Below, piece after piece: positions 44,839-54,294 of a stretch of 64,000 nucleotides of DNA; positions within the stretch are counted from its first letter, which is position 1; the number at the start of each line of letters is the position of its first letter. The notes below the pieces were generated by a model. That model saw nothing but the letters and a program-made list of their open reading frames with translations. It was not told the origin of the DNA and searched no databases. Origin of the DNA: Actinophytocola xinjiangensis. Lineage in GTDB: Bacteria; Actinomycetota; Actinomycetes; Mycobacteriales; Pseudonocardiaceae. A program made the position numbers and the translations under genes. The DNA lies in the NCBI RefSeq assembly GCF_001921215.1, contig NZ_MSIF01000006.1, positions 186,001 through 250,000 on the forward strand. The letters are read 5' to 3'.

Positions 44839-46842
44839 TCAGATCTCCCGTCCGGCGAGTTCGCCTTCCCAGATGGCGTTGAAGATGCGGCGCGGCGACA
44901 CGCAGTCGCCGATCGCCCGCACCGGTGTCTTTCCCTTGAGGTCGTGGAACAACGCGTCGTCCGCGGCGTTGCCGGTGGAGAGCACGACCGCGTCCACGTT
45001 CTCGTGCGTGGTGGTCTCCCCGGTCCAGACGTCGCTCAGCACCACCGAGTCCTCGACGATCGAGGCGACCTCGTGGTCGGTGACGAACCGGATGCCCTTG
45101 CCGCGCACACGGCGGTAGGTGGACTGGAGGTCACGGCTGGCCTCCATGTCCGGCGCGACCTGCGGCAGCCGGGTGACGATGGTGACGTCGTGGCGGCGGT
45201 CGGCCAGGTACTCGGCGGCCACGACGGGCTGCCGCGCGCCGGTGTCGTCGAAGATCATGACGCGCGGGCCGATCTCCGCCTTGCCGGACAGCACCTCGTT
45301 GACGGAGTACACGTTCCACTGGTCGGCGCCCGGCACGATCGACCCGTCACCCCACGAGGCAGGGTGCAGCGAACTCCACCCGTGCCTGAGCGGGGTGGAC
45401 CCGGTCGCGATGATCACCTCGTCGTACCCGGAGTCCAGCTCGCCGACCTCGACGCGGTGCGTCAGCTTGACGTCCACCGTGGACTCATCGAGCCGCGCGA
45501 TCAGCCAGTCGGTGATGCCCTGCCACTCGGCGTAGGTCTCCGACCGGCCGATCAGCCTCACCTGACCGCCCAGCTCGGACTCCTGCTCGAACAGGGTGAC
45601 GTGGTGCCCGCGCTGCGACGCCGTCAGCGCCGCCCGCATCCCGGCCGGTCCACCGCCGACGACAGCGACGCGCCTGGGTTCGGCCGCCTCGGTGAGCGTG
45701 CCGACGCCGAGCTGCTTCTCCCGTGCCACGGCCGGGTTGTGCACGCACGCGAGCGGCGAGTTGACGATCGACGCCATGCACCAGTTCGCGCCGACGCACG
45801 GCCGGATCGTGTTCGCCCTGCCGTCCCTGGCCTTGTTCGGCCACTCCGGGTCCGCGATCAGGGTCCGCGCCATGCCGACCATGTCCGCCTTGCCCGAGGC
45901 GAGCGCCGACTCGGCCAGCTCGGGCGTGTTCATCCGGCCGGCCACCACGACCGGCAGCTCGGGCACCGCCGCCTTGATCCGGGCGGTGTCCTCGATCTGG
46001 AACCCGGCCGGTTTCGGGGTGGCGCCGTAGATGTTCATGCGCTCGATGTAGGTGCCCTGCGTGACCGAGATGTAGTCGATCAGCCCGGTGTCGGCCAGCG
46101 CGCGGGCGATCTCGGTCCAGTCCGCGTTGGTCAGTCCGCCAGGGACGTCGCCGTCGCTGCCGTTGATCCGGACGCCGACGATCTTGTCCCGGCCGGTCTC
46201 GGCGCGGGTGCGCTCGATGATGTCCACGATCAGCCGCAGCCGGTTCTCGAAGCTGCCACCGTACTGGTCGGTCCGGTGGTTCGTCGCGGGCGACAGGAAC
46301 TGGCCGAGCAGGTACCCGTGCGCCAGGCCGTGCACCTCGACGCCGTCCAGCTCACCCTCGACCGCGTACCGCGCGGCGAGCACGTAACCCTGGATCAGCT
46401 CGTCGATCTCCTCGGTACTGAGGACGTGCGGCATCTCCCGGTACACCGTGCACGGCACCGACGACGGCGCCCACACCGGCAACCGGTTGACCGTGCCCGC
46501 CGTCTCCCGGCCGCGGTGCCACGGCTGGGCGAGCAGCAGCGTCCCGTGCTCGTGCACGGCGGCCGCCAGCTTCTTGTAGTTGGGCACCACGGCGGGGTCG
46601 AACGCGAAGATCTTCCCCTTGTACGGCTGGGTCGTCGGGTGGACGGCCATCGCCTCCATGGTGATGACGCCGACCCCGCCGCGGGCCCGCTCCGCGTAGT
46701 AGTGCACGTGCTCGTCGGAGAAGTTGTGGTCCTTCACCAGCTGCGTGCTGTGCGCGGTCATCCAGACCCGGTTCCTGGCGGTCTTCGGTCCGATCTTCTG
46801 TGGTGAGAACAGGTTCGGGTATTCGGTCACTATCGTCGTCAT
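44839..46842 (-). CDS. OYE/TMADH-like FAD-FMN iron-sulfur oxidoreductase
   Basis: 667 residues with the two-part layout of 2,4-dienoyl-CoA reductase and trimethylamine dehydrogenase: an N-terminal FMN-binding TIM barrel (1-370: NRVWMTAHST, HGLAHGYLLGQFLSP, TDQYGGSFENR) and a C-terminal FAD/NAD(P) half (from about 400: VAVVGGGPAGMRAAL, GSTP). The iron-sulfur region reads CVGANWCMASIV then CVHNP: three of the four usual Cys are present and the second position of CxxC is Ala. A [4Fe-4S] cluster would need another ligand. Probably a reductase or amine/ether-type dehydrogenase acting on the imported compound. ATG overlaps the stop of the binding-protein gene. Confidence 0.9.
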   Translation of the reverse strand: MTTIVTEYPNLFSPQKIGPKTARNRVWMTAHSTQLVKDHNFSDEHVHYYAERARGGVGVITMEAMAVHPTTQPYKGKIFAFDPAVVPNYKKLAAAVHEHGTLLLAQPWHRGRETAGTVNRLPVWAPSSVPCTVYREMPHVLSTEEIDELIQGYVLAARYAVEGELDGVEVHGLAHGYLLGQFLSPATNHRTDQYGGSFENRLRLIVDIIERTRAETGRDKIVGVRINGSDGDVPGGLTNADWTEIARALADTGLIDYISVTQGTYIERMNIYGATPKPAGFQIEDTARIKAAVPELPVVVAGRMNTPELAESALASGKADMVGMARTLIADPEWPNKARDGRANTIRPCVGANWCMASIVNSPLACVHNPAVAREKQLGVGTLTEAAEPRRVAVVGGGPAGMRAALTASQRGHHVTLFEQESELGGQVRLIGRSETYAEWQGITDWLIARLDESTVDVKLTHRVEVGELDSGYDEVIIATGSTPLRHGWSSLHPASWGDGSIVPGADQWNVYSVNEVLSGKAEIGPRVMIFDDTGARQPVVAAEYLADRRHDVTIVTRLPQVAPDMEASRDLQSTYRRVRGKGIRFVTDHEVASIVEDSVVLSDVWTGETTTHENVDAVVLSTGNAADDALFHDLKGKTPVRAIGDCVSPRRIFNAIWEGELAGREI

Positions 46843-48506
46843 CCCTGCTTCAGCGTGTGGACGAACATCTCCCCGTTGGGGGCGTGCTGGTAGTTGGTGA
46901 AGCCCTCGCGCACCGCGTGCACGAAGTCGCGGTCCACCAGGTAGATGAACGGCGGGTTGTTCACCATCTGCGCACCGGCGTCGGCCACCAGCGCGTCCCG
47001 GTCGGCGCCCGGCGACATCACGCCGATCTGCTTGGCGAGGTCGTCCAGCTCGGGGTTCTTGTAGCCGTAGGTGTTGAGCTTCGAGAACGACGAGTTGTAG
47101 AGGAAGATCGAGTAGTACGGGTCGGCGACCGCGGGCGGCTCCAGGTACAGCAGCGCCTGGAACGTGCCGTCGTGGAAGATCGTGTTGATCTCGGTGGCGC
47201 TCGCGACGGTCTGGATCTTCACGTCGATCCCGATCTCCTTGAGCTGGCTCTGCAGCAGGATCGCGATCTGCTCTGCCTCGGGTCCCGGCCGGCTCGGGGA
47301 GATGTGCAGCGTGATCGACAGGTTCCCGACGCCGGCACCACTCATCAGCTGCTTGGCCTGCGCGACGTCGTGTGCGTACTCACCGTCGGCGGCGTTGTCG
47401 ATGCCGTACGCGTGGGACAGCCCGCCGGTGGCCGGGGAGTTGAAGCCGCGGTAGACCGCGTCCACAATGGACTTCCGGTCGATGGCGAGCGAGATCGCCT
47501 TGCGCACGTCGGGCTTGCCGAGCTGCGGGTCGTTCGCGTTGAGCACCAGCGGGATCCGGTCGGCGGACGCGCAGGTCTGCACGTCGACACCTGGGGTGTC
47601 CTTCAGCTGCGCGTACTGCTCGTACTGCAGGCCGGTGCCGTAGTTGGCGTTGCCGGTGGACACCAGCTGCGCGCGGCTGGACGCGTCCGGCACCGACAGG
47701 AACACCAGCTTGGTGACGTCGCCGCGGTCGCCCTTGTAGTTCGGGTTGGCGGACAGGGTGAGACGGTCGCCGGAGACGAAGTCGGCGGGCTCCTGCGTCC
47801 ACGGGCCGAACGTCGCGGAGTGGTTGAGCAGGTACTCCTTGCCCCACGGGTCCGCGTCGGTGACGTGCTTCTTGACGTCGGCGCTGTCCAGGATGCGGAA
47901 CTGGGCCCAGGTGAGGATGGCGAGGTCCATGGCGCCCGCCGCGTCGAGGTGGATCTCGAAGGTCTTGTCGTCGACCACCTTGATCGGATCAGCCGCGTAG
48001 TTCGCGACGTCCTGCATCAGGGTGTTCGGGGTGCCGACCTCGAGCGCGATCAGCCGGTCGAAGGTCCACTTGACGTCGTTCGAGGTGAGCTTGTTGCCCG
48101 CGGCGCTCACGGCGTCCCGCAGCTTGACCGTGATGACCTTGCCGTCACCGCTGCGCTCATGGGACTCGGCGAGCTGGCCGGTCAGCTGGTCGACGTTGGC
48201 GAGCTGGTCACAGCCCTGGTTGGGCAGCTGCTCGGTATCCCAGCGGAACAGTGAGCTGGCCAGCTCGAAGCCGATGTTGCGGGAGGGATCGCCCTGGTAG
48301 TCGGCGGGGTCGAGGCTGGTGGGGAGGCCGGTCAGCGCGTAGGTGAAGGTCGGGGACGTCCCGCTGGCACCACCGCCGCCGCCTGACTCGCCCCCGCACG
48401 CGCTGACGGCCAGGGTGAGAGCGCCTGCGACGGCGACCGCCCTGGTGGCCCGCCCGACCCTCCGCGGAGCTCCGCCTGACCGTCCTAAAAGGAAGTTACG
48501 CATCAT
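46839..48506 (-). CDS. ABC transporter substrate-binding lipoprotein, family 5
   Basis: 555 residues. A lipoprotein signal peptide with LAVSAC lipobox (C37) and a Gly/Ser linker precedes an SBP_bac_5 domain (LPTSLDPADYQGDPSRN near the start, GTGLQYEQYAQLKD, AISLAIDRKSIVDAVYRGF, LQSQLKEIGIDVKIQ). It captures the substrate of the oligopeptide-type importer; this class also binds non-peptide compounds. First gene of the minus-strand operon, GAGG five bases before the ATG. A possible IclR operator lies 16 bases upstream. Confidence 0.92.
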   Translation of the reverse strand: MMRNFLLGRSGGAPRRVGRATRAVAVAGALTLAVSACGGESGGGGGASGTSPTFTYALTGLPTSLDPADYQGDPSRNIGFELASSLFRWDTEQLPNQGCDQLANVDQLTGQLAESHERSGDGKVITVKLRDAVSAAGNKLTSNDVKWTFDRLIALEVGTPNTLMQDVANYAADPIKVVDDKTFEIHLDAAGAMDLAILTWAQFRILDSADVKKHVTDADPWGKEYLLNHSATFGPWTQEPADFVSGDRLTLSANPNYKGDRGDVTKLVFLSVPDASSRAQLVSTGNANYGTGLQYEQYAQLKDTPGVDVQTCASADRIPLVLNANDPQLGKPDVRKAISLAIDRKSIVDAVYRGFNSPATGGLSHAYGIDNAADGEYAHDVAQAKQLMSGAGVGNLSITLHISPSRPGPEAEQIAILLQSQLKEIGIDVKIQTVASATEINTIFHDGTFQALLYLEPPAVADPYYSIFLYNSSFSKLNTYGYKNPELDDLAKQIGVMSPGADRDALVADAGAQMVNNPPFIYLVDRDFVHAVREGFTNYQHAPNGEMFVHTLKQG

Positions 48507-48521
48507 GGCATCCTCAAGGGT

Positions 48522-48538
48522 GTTCCGCTGAGCGGGAA
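48522..48538. promoter_or_regulatory. Candidate IclR-type operator
   Basis: GTTCCGCTGAGCGGGAA, close to the GTTCCGC-N3-GCGGAAC dyad seen for many IclR-family regulators, with one extra G in the right arm. It lies between the divergent binding-protein gene (start 48506) and the OYE gene (start 48663), with an IclR gene just downstream of the latter. Confidence 0.45.
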
Positions 48539-48662
48539 ATGATGATTAAGTTGTTCCAGATTTGACGCCCCGTTGGGGAGCACTGTCAAGCCCCCGATCC
48601 GAACGCAACAGCCCTGTAACCGTCGGCGGCGAGCCTGTTCCCGCCGACGCCAAGGAGGTGCC

Positions 48663-50630
48663 ATGACCACAGTCGGTGATCTCCACGACCCGATCCACGC
48701 GGGCAGGCTCGAACTACGCAATCGCGTCGTCATGCCTGCTCACACCACGAATTTCGCGGTCAACGGCGGGTTCTCGGCGCGGCATCTCGCCTATCACCGG
48801 GCCCGCGCGGCGGGCGGCGTCGGCCTCATCATCACGGAGGGTATGCGGGTCCACCCGACGAGCCTCGGACGCACGAACACGGTCTCGGCCGGCGACGACC
48901 GGATCATCGCGTCACTGGGCGAACTCGTGGCCACCGTGCACGGCGAGGGCGCGAAGCTCGCCGCGCAACTGCTCCACGTCGGCCGTCAGGCAGGCAGCCA
49001 CCTCGTGCTCACCGCTCCGTGGGGCGCGTCGCCGATCCCGTGGTCACCGACCGCGGCCGTGCCCCACCAGATGACCACCGCGGAGATCGCGGAGGTGGTG
49101 GACGCGTTCGCCGCGGCCGCCGTCCGCGTCGAGGCCGCCGGGGTGGACGCGGTCGAGGTCCACCTCGGCCACGGGCACCTGCCGCAGCAGTTCCTCTCCC
49201 CCGCGTCGAACCACCGAACCGACGGCTACGGCGGCAGCCTCACCGGCCGGCTGCGGTTCGCGCGCGAGGTGCTCGACGCGGTGGTCGCCGTCGTCCCCGA
49301 CCTGCCGCTGATCGTGCGGATCAGCGGCGACGAGTTCCTGCCCGGCGGCCTCGACCTCGACACGATGCTGACCGCGGTCGAGCTGCTGGTCGCCGACCAC
49401 CGGATCGACCTGCTGCACGTGAGCCACTCCGCCTACGTCGCCACCGCGAGCGTGGCAACGCAGATGGCGGACATGAGCTTCCCGCCCATGCCGTTCCGCC
49501 ACCTTCCTGGAGCGTTCAAGAAGGCGTTCCCCTCGCTTGCCGTGCTCGCCGTCGGCCGGGTGGACAACCTCGACAACGCCCGCGAGCTGATCGCGGCCGG
49601 CGACGCTGACCTGGTCGCGCTCGCCCGCCCGCACATCGCGGCGCCGGACCTGGTCGCGCGGGACGGCGAACCGGTGCGCGAGTGCATCGCCTGCAACCAG
49701 GGGTGCGCGGGCAGGCTCGAACTCGGGCTGCCGATCGGCTGCGTGGTCAACCCGGAGGCCGGGTTCGAACGCGAGTGGGCGGCACTGCGCGCGGCGGCGC
49801 GGTCCGGTCCACACCTGCGCGTGCTCGTGGTCGGCGGTGGCCCCGCCGGGCTCGAAGCCGCGTGCGCGGCCGCGTCCGTCGGCCACCGGGTGACACTCGT
49901 GGAGGCGGCACCGGAACTGGGTGGCGCGTTGCGGTTCGCGGCCCGGCTGCCGATGCGCGCCCGGTTCGGGCTGATGATCGACCAGCTGGCGGCCGCGACC
50001 CGGGACGCCGGCGTGGACATCCGGCTCGGCACGACCGCCGACGCGGCGCTGCTCGCCGACGGGTGGGACCATGTCGTGGTCGCCACCGGCGGCACCGAGC
50101 CCTCGGCGCCGGCGGAGTTTCCCGCGATCCCGTTGCGGCAGGCGGTATCCGCGCCGGAGAAGACGGGTGACCACGTCGTACTCGTCGACGAGGACGGGAC
50201 CACGACCGCGCTCGCGCTGGCCGACCGGCTGCTCACCGAGGGCAGACGGGTCACGCTGGTCACCGACCGGGCGGCACTGTCGTGGCGGGTGCCGGTGTAC
50301 TCGCGGCCCGCGCTGCTGGACCGCCTGCGGAACCGTGGGTTCAGCGCGATCGTCCTGCGCCGCGTCGAGCGGATGGCGGGCCAGGACCTGGTGTGCGCGG
50401 ACCCGATGTCCGGGCAGGAGCAGCGGATCGCGGCCGTGGACACGGTCGTGTTCGTGCGTCCCCCGGTGGCCAGGACCGACCTCGAACCGCCCGAGGGGGT
50501 GGTCGTCGGCGACGCATATACTCCCCGCACCGCGCTGGAAGCCGCGTTCGACGGCAGACTGGCCGGCCTGAGCGTGGCCCGCACCGACGCGGTGCGCGAG
50601 GCCGCGGCCCGGCTGCGCGGGCAACTGTGA
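48663..50630 (+). CDS. OYE-like NADH:flavin oxidoreductase with canonical Fe-S motif
   Basis: 655 residues from ATG 48663 behind a perfect AAGGAGGT. N-terminal FMN barrel (NRVVMPAHTT, HLGHGHLPQQFLSPASN, TDGYGGSLTGRL), then CIACNQGC and CVVNP giving a complete four-Cys iron-sulfur site near 340-360, then the FAD/NAD(P) part (VLVVGGGPAGLEAA near 395). Same family as the 44839-46842 protein but divergent in sequence. Stop overlaps a GTG (GTGA) in front of the IclR gene, so the two are co-transcribed. Likely a second reductive or dehydrogenating step of the same pathway. Confidence 0.92.
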   Translation: MTTVGDLHDPIHAGRLELRNRVVMPAHTTNFAVNGGFSARHLAYHRARAAGGVGLIITEGMRVHPTSLGRTNTVSAGDDRIIASLGELVATVHGEGAKLAAQLLHVGRQAGSHLVLTAPWGASPIPWSPTAAVPHQMTTAEIAEVVDAFAAAAVRVEAAGVDAVEVHLGHGHLPQQFLSPASNHRTDGYGGSLTGRLRFAREVLDAVVAVVPDLPLIVRISGDEFLPGGLDLDTMLTAVELLVADHRIDLLHVSHSAYVATASVATQMADMSFPPMPFRHLPGAFKKAFPSLAVLAVGRVDNLDNARELIAAGDADLVALARPHIAAPDLVARDGEPVRECIACNQGCAGRLELGLPIGCVVNPEAGFEREWAALRAAARSGPHLRVLVVGGGPAGLEAACAAASVGHRVTLVEAAPELGGALRFAARLPMRARFGLMIDQLAAATRDAGVDIRLGTTADAALLADGWDHVVVATGGTEPSAPAEFPAIPLRQAVSAPEKTGDHVVLVDEDGTTTALALADRLLTEGRRVTLVTDRAALSWRVPVYSRPALLDRLRNRGFSAIVLRRVERMAGQDLVCADPMSGQEQRIAAVDTVVFVRPPVARTDLEPPEGVVVGDAYTPRTALEAAFDGRLAGLSVARTDAVREAAARLRGQL

Positions 50631-50653
50631 ACCAGAGTCCGAAGGGGACGAGC

Positions 50654-51400
50654 ATGCAGTCGGTCGACCGGGTCACCGCCGTGCTGATGTGCTTCACCGA
50701 CGGCGAACCCGAGTTGGGCGTCACCGACGTGGCCCAGCGTCTCGCGTTGCCGAAGAGTGCCGTGCACCGGGTACTCGAGGCGCTCACCAGCTCCGGCATG
50801 ACCACCCGCTCCGGCGAGCGCGGGAAGTACCGCCTCGGCCCCCGCATCACCGAGCTGAGCCTCGCCGCGCTCGGCACCGTCGACGTCCGCTCGGTCGCGC
50901 TGCCGGTCATGGAGGAACTCCGCGACGCCACCGGCGAGACGGTGACGCTCACGTTCGCCATCGGCAACCAGCGCGTGTACGTGGCGCAGGTGGAGAGCAG
51001 GCAGGACGTACGCATGACGGTCGAGGTCGGCCGGCGGGCGCCGTTGTACGCGGGTGCTTCCGGGCGGGCGATCCTCATGACCTTCAACGAGGCGGAGCTT
51101 GACCACTACCTGTCGCTCGTGGAGCTGACCCCGCTGACCGACCGCACCCTCCACGACCGGGCGGGGCTGATCGACGTCCTGGCCGCCGACCGCACCCGCG
51201 GCTACACCGACAGCACGGGTGAACGCGACCCGTACGCCGCCGCGATCGCCGCTCCCATCATCGGGCGCAACCCCCGGGCGTTCGCCGGTCTCAGCGTCTG
51301 CGGCCCGAGGGCCCGCCTCGACGAATCAGCCCGCGTCACCATCGGCCCGATGGCCGTCGCGGCCGCGAACCGCATCTCGGACCTGCTCCGCGGCAACTGA
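50654..51400 (+). CDS. IclR-family transcriptional regulator
   Basis: 248 residues from ATG 50654 (AAGGGG seven bases upstream); a GTG at 50627 overlapping the previous stop would add nine residues. The N-terminal winged helix (SVDRVTAVLMCF, LALPKSAVHRVLEALTSSGM) and C-terminal IclR effector domain (GRRAPLYAGASGRAILM, RGYTDSTGER, AIAAPIIG) are complete. It is expected to bind the intermediate of the pathway and control the divergent twelve-gene operon and its own transcript. Divergent organisation and the dyad at 48522-48538 support this. Confidence 0.94.
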   Translation: MQSVDRVTAVLMCFTDGEPELGVTDVAQRLALPKSAVHRVLEALTSSGMTTRSGERGKYRLGPRITELSLAALGTVDVRSVALPVMEELRDATGETVTLTFAIGNQRVYVAQVESRQDVRMTVEVGRRAPLYAGASGRAILMTFNEAELDHYLSLVELTPLTDRTLHDRAGLIDVLAADRTRGYTDSTGERDPYAAAIAAPIIGRNPRAFAGLSVCGPRARLDESARVTIGPMAVAAANRISDLLRGN

Positions 51401-51521
51401 GCCCCACTGCCCAAGGCCCGTTCACGGGCGGAGCTTCTCCGGGGTTGAGGACCGCCCAGATCCGCTGCCGGACGGCGGCCCACCGCAGGCGACGGTCGAC
51501 AGCCGCGGCGACGTGGCGCTG

Positions 51522-51564
51522 GTGGTCGTCCCTTGGCCCGTTCCCACGCCCAAGGGACGACCAC
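51522..51564. terminator. Bidirectional terminator between convergent genes
   Basis: GTGGTCGTCCCTTG, a 15-base loop, then CAAGGGACGACCAC: a 14-base perfect stem between the IclR gene and the SnoaL-like gene, which converge here. Confidence 0.75.
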
Positions 51565-51584
51565 GGCGCCGGTCCCCTGACCAG

Positions 51585-52025
51585 TCACGGTTCGAGGTCG
51601 GTCACTCCGTTGCCGCTCGCCAGGTCGAACGGTACGGAGACCTGGTCGTGCGTGATCAACCAGTTCCCGTCGATCTTGCGGAAACAGTAGGTGACCCGGA
51701 CCCACATACCGTTCGTGACCGTCCCGTTCTTCAGCGTTCCGCTGAGCCGGGCGAAGCAGTGCCCGAAAGCCACGTCATCACCCACAGTGAGCGTCAGGTC
51801 GCGAACTTCATAGTTCGTAACCTGGAAGAGCGTGAACGCGGTCGCCCAGTTCTTCGACTTCGCCGCCAGCCCCACGTGCTGTAGCGGCGGTTCGATGTCG
51901 AAGGACACGACGTCCGTCGCGTAAAGCTGTTTCAGGCTCTCGAGATCCTTGGTTCGGATTCCTTCGACGATCTTGTCGACCTGCTGCCTGATCCTGACGT
52001 CGTCCACCTCGTGTTGGGTTGGCAT
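51585..52025 (-). CDS. SnoaL-like/NTF2-fold protein
   Basis: 146 residues from ATG 52025. The pattern of an N-terminal helix pair (RIRQQVDKIVEGIRTKDLES), then LYATDVVSFDIEPPLQHVG, and the strands DVAFGHCFARLSG and WVRVTYCFRKIDGNWLITHD is that of the SnoaL/DUF4440 NTF2-like fold. These small proteins are cyclases, isomerases, or of unknown activity. It stands alone between the IclR gene and an eCIS-like cargo gene. Function unknown. Confidence 0.8.
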   Translation of the reverse strand: MPTQHEVDDVRIRQQVDKIVEGIRTKDLESLKQLYATDVVSFDIEPPLQHVGLAAKSKNWATAFTLFQVTNYEVRDLTLTVGDDVAFGHCFARLSGTLKNGTVTNGMWVRVTYCFRKIDGNWLITHDQVSVPFDLASGNGVTDLEP

Positions 52026-52364
52026 CGCTTCCCGTCCTCCAGTCGAACCTCGATCGTGGCTTCTCGCCCGTACGACGACACAGGCCCTCGGTATGTCACC
52101 CTCCGGGCTGACATTCCCAAGCGGCGAGGTACTCCTCGTGCGTCCAGTTCTCCGCCCGGGCCCGTTCGTCCGCCTGACGGCGACGCCGACCCTAGCCACG
52201 TCTGGCCTGTGGCGCGTCGATCAGGTGCCGCAGGCTCGACGTGCTGTGCTCGTGGGCCTCGCGAGGCAACGGATGTGCCCTCAGGTTTGCCCGGACACAC
52301 CTTCCCCAGCCGGGCGGGAATCCATCAGGCTGGTCCTGTCGGCGGGCCCGCGGAGGTGGGTGAC
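52026..52364. other. Divergent upstream region without gene
   Basis: 339 bases that contain the promoters of the SnoaL-like gene and the cargo-like gene. The cargo frame stays open through it, but the translated sequence is Arg/Pro-rich and not protein-like. No motif recognised. Confidence 0.4.
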
Positions 52365-54170
52365 GTGATTCATGGGCGGGCGAGTGGTTCCCAGGGGCGG
52401 CCGAGTGCGGTGGACCGCCACACCGCGCGACCCACCGCAGTGCCTCCGGCGCAGGCCAGGCTGCTCGCTCTCCAGCGCACGGCGGGCAACGCGGTGGTGG
52501 CGAGGATGGTCACGGACACCGCACCGGGGCGGGGCCTGGCGCAGCAGCGCTTCACGACCTTCGAGAACCGCCTGCGCCCGCTGCTCGCCTCGCGCGTTGC
52601 CGCGCGCGGGGACGTCGATCCGTTGGTCTCCGCCCTGATCGCGGACACCGCCCCCGCCGTCCGCGCCACCCTGCTCGACCGGGCCAGGAAGCTGATCGAC
52701 CAGTCCGAGGGCTACTCCGACGCGGCCGTCAACGCCGCACTCGCGGCGGTCGACCGGCACGATCCGGAGCGGTCGGCACGAGCCGTCCCGGGTGCGAAGT
52801 ACCTGTCGCCCAGTGTGGTGACGGACGAGGTGGGCGCGGGCCACATCAACCGCGACACGCAGGACACCGTGATCGTGGAGGGCGAGTACTACGTGCCCGT
52901 CTACGTCGCCGTGATGGACGAGGCTCTCGGATCCACCCCGAAATTCAAGGACGTCCGCCAGGACGAGCACGGGATCGTACAGATCCACACCGGAGGGACA
53001 CGATCCGACGATTCGGTGATGTGGTTCAGCTTCGGTCAGGCTCTCCGGCAGCTCAAGTGGATGGCGAAGTACCAGAAGCAGAAAGAGTCGGCCCAACCGC
53101 TCATTCGGTCCTTCCTGGCACCCCAGGTTGTCGTCAACAAGATCTCGGGCGGCATGATCACCGAGCGAGACGCCGGTGGAAGCACGGCGGACATCAACGT
53201 CGACAAGCGCTTCGCCCCCAACCAGATCGGCGTCCGGAACCCTCGCTCCCTGGAGCAACTGCGACAGAGCGCGCTTCCCGGATCATTACGCACGTACACC
53301 GATCTCATCGGACCTGCTCCGCGCGCCTGGGGCGACGCCCGTCCCGCGGACGAGCTCCGAGCGAGGGAAGGCGTTCCGATCGAGCGAATGGTCGACTACC
53401 CGATCTTCGCCGACGGCGGCGGCTTCACCGACTACAGGCACCTCACGAAGATCGCGACCGAGCTCGAAGCAATTCTGGACGCGCACGCGAGCACACCCAG
53501 GAACCAGAAGAACGACACCGTCGAGACGTTCTTCACCAGACATGCACCCGCGCGGTTCATCGCGATGGGCGAGGAGCCAGGAGCGCACGGCATCGCGGTG
53601 CACGAGTTCGTCCAGCAGGTCGTGATGCCCTGGCGCGACAGGGTGATCGGCGACCTGAGCATCACCGACAGCTACCAGCAACTCGTCCAGAGCGAGCTGC
53701 CGGAGCAACCCCAGACCGTCGAGGTCGCCGGGGAAAGGCAGGTGCTCAGGGGCGAGCGTCGATCCGAGGCGGCGGCACTCCACGAGGATCAGTGGCGGCA
53801 CATGTGGGCACGGGCGCACATGATCAGGGCACTCAAAGGTTTTCAGGTGTCCTCGGCGGAGTTCGCGGAAGCCGGGAAGGCCCCGGAAGGCCCGAGGGTT
53901 CTCGGTGAGGTCCAGAAGTTTCAGAAGACCGTCCTCGGCGACTATCGCCACCGCATCGGCGATCGGAACACCCTGATCAAGGAGAATCCTCGGTACGCCC
54001 GGATCGCGGGTGACCTCAGGACCAGATTGCTCGCCGTCCTGCCGAACCAGCCCGGAGGCTCACCCCTGCGTGCCGTCCTCACCGGGCTCGCTCGCGTCTC
54101 GTTGGCCGTCGGCGGAACCGCCCTGGCGAAGGTGCGCGACCGGATGCGGGCCACCCGACGCTGGAAGTGA
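52365..54170 (+). CDS. Second eCIS-cargo-like protein, effector domain unknown
   Basis: 601 residues from GTG 52365 (GGAGG seven bases upstream). The N-terminus has the tag ARLLALQRTAGNAVVARMV (about 27-45), the LQRxAGNAAV motif shared by cargo proteins of extracellular contractile injection systems and by the giant protein at 13574. The remainder (YYVPVYVAVMDEALG, VQIHTGGTRSDDSVMWFSFG, FADGGGFTDYRHLTKIATEL) is a globular domain I do not recognise, ending in a basic tail. No signal peptide, in keeping with injection rather than general secretion. An Imm1-type gene lies downstream on the other strand. Confidence 0.65.
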   Translation: MIHGRASGSQGRPSAVDRHTARPTAVPPAQARLLALQRTAGNAVVARMVTDTAPGRGLAQQRFTTFENRLRPLLASRVAARGDVDPLVSALIADTAPAVRATLLDRARKLIDQSEGYSDAAVNAALAAVDRHDPERSARAVPGAKYLSPSVVTDEVGAGHINRDTQDTVIVEGEYYVPVYVAVMDEALGSTPKFKDVRQDEHGIVQIHTGGTRSDDSVMWFSFGQALRQLKWMAKYQKQKESAQPLIRSFLAPQVVVNKISGGMITERDAGGSTADINVDKRFAPNQIGVRNPRSLEQLRQSALPGSLRTYTDLIGPAPRAWGDARPADELRAREGVPIERMVDYPIFADGGGFTDYRHLTKIATELEAILDAHASTPRNQKNDTVETFFTRHAPARFIAMGEEPGAHGIAVHEFVQQVVMPWRDRVIGDLSITDSYQQLVQSELPEQPQTVEVAGERQVLRGERRSEAAALHEDQWRHMWARAHMIRALKGFQVSSAEFAEAGKAPEGPRVLGEVQKFQKTVLGDYRHRIGDRNTLIKENPRYARIAGDLRTRLLAVLPNQPGGSPLRAVLTGLARVSLAVGGTALAKVRDRMRATRRWK

Positions 54171-54294
54171 ACGTGGCCATGGCCGCGTCCGCGGCGCAGA
54201 GGTCGGGTTTCGTCGAGGTGGCGGCGTGCGGGAGGACTACTGCCAGTAGCACAAAGGCCACCTCCAGCGGACTGGTCGCACGAAAGATGGAGGG

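Noticed and set aside
44392-46806. Plus-strand open frame of 804 codons opposite the OYE-like gene
   Set aside because: Antisense shadow; the minus-strand gene has flavin and iron-sulfur motifs.
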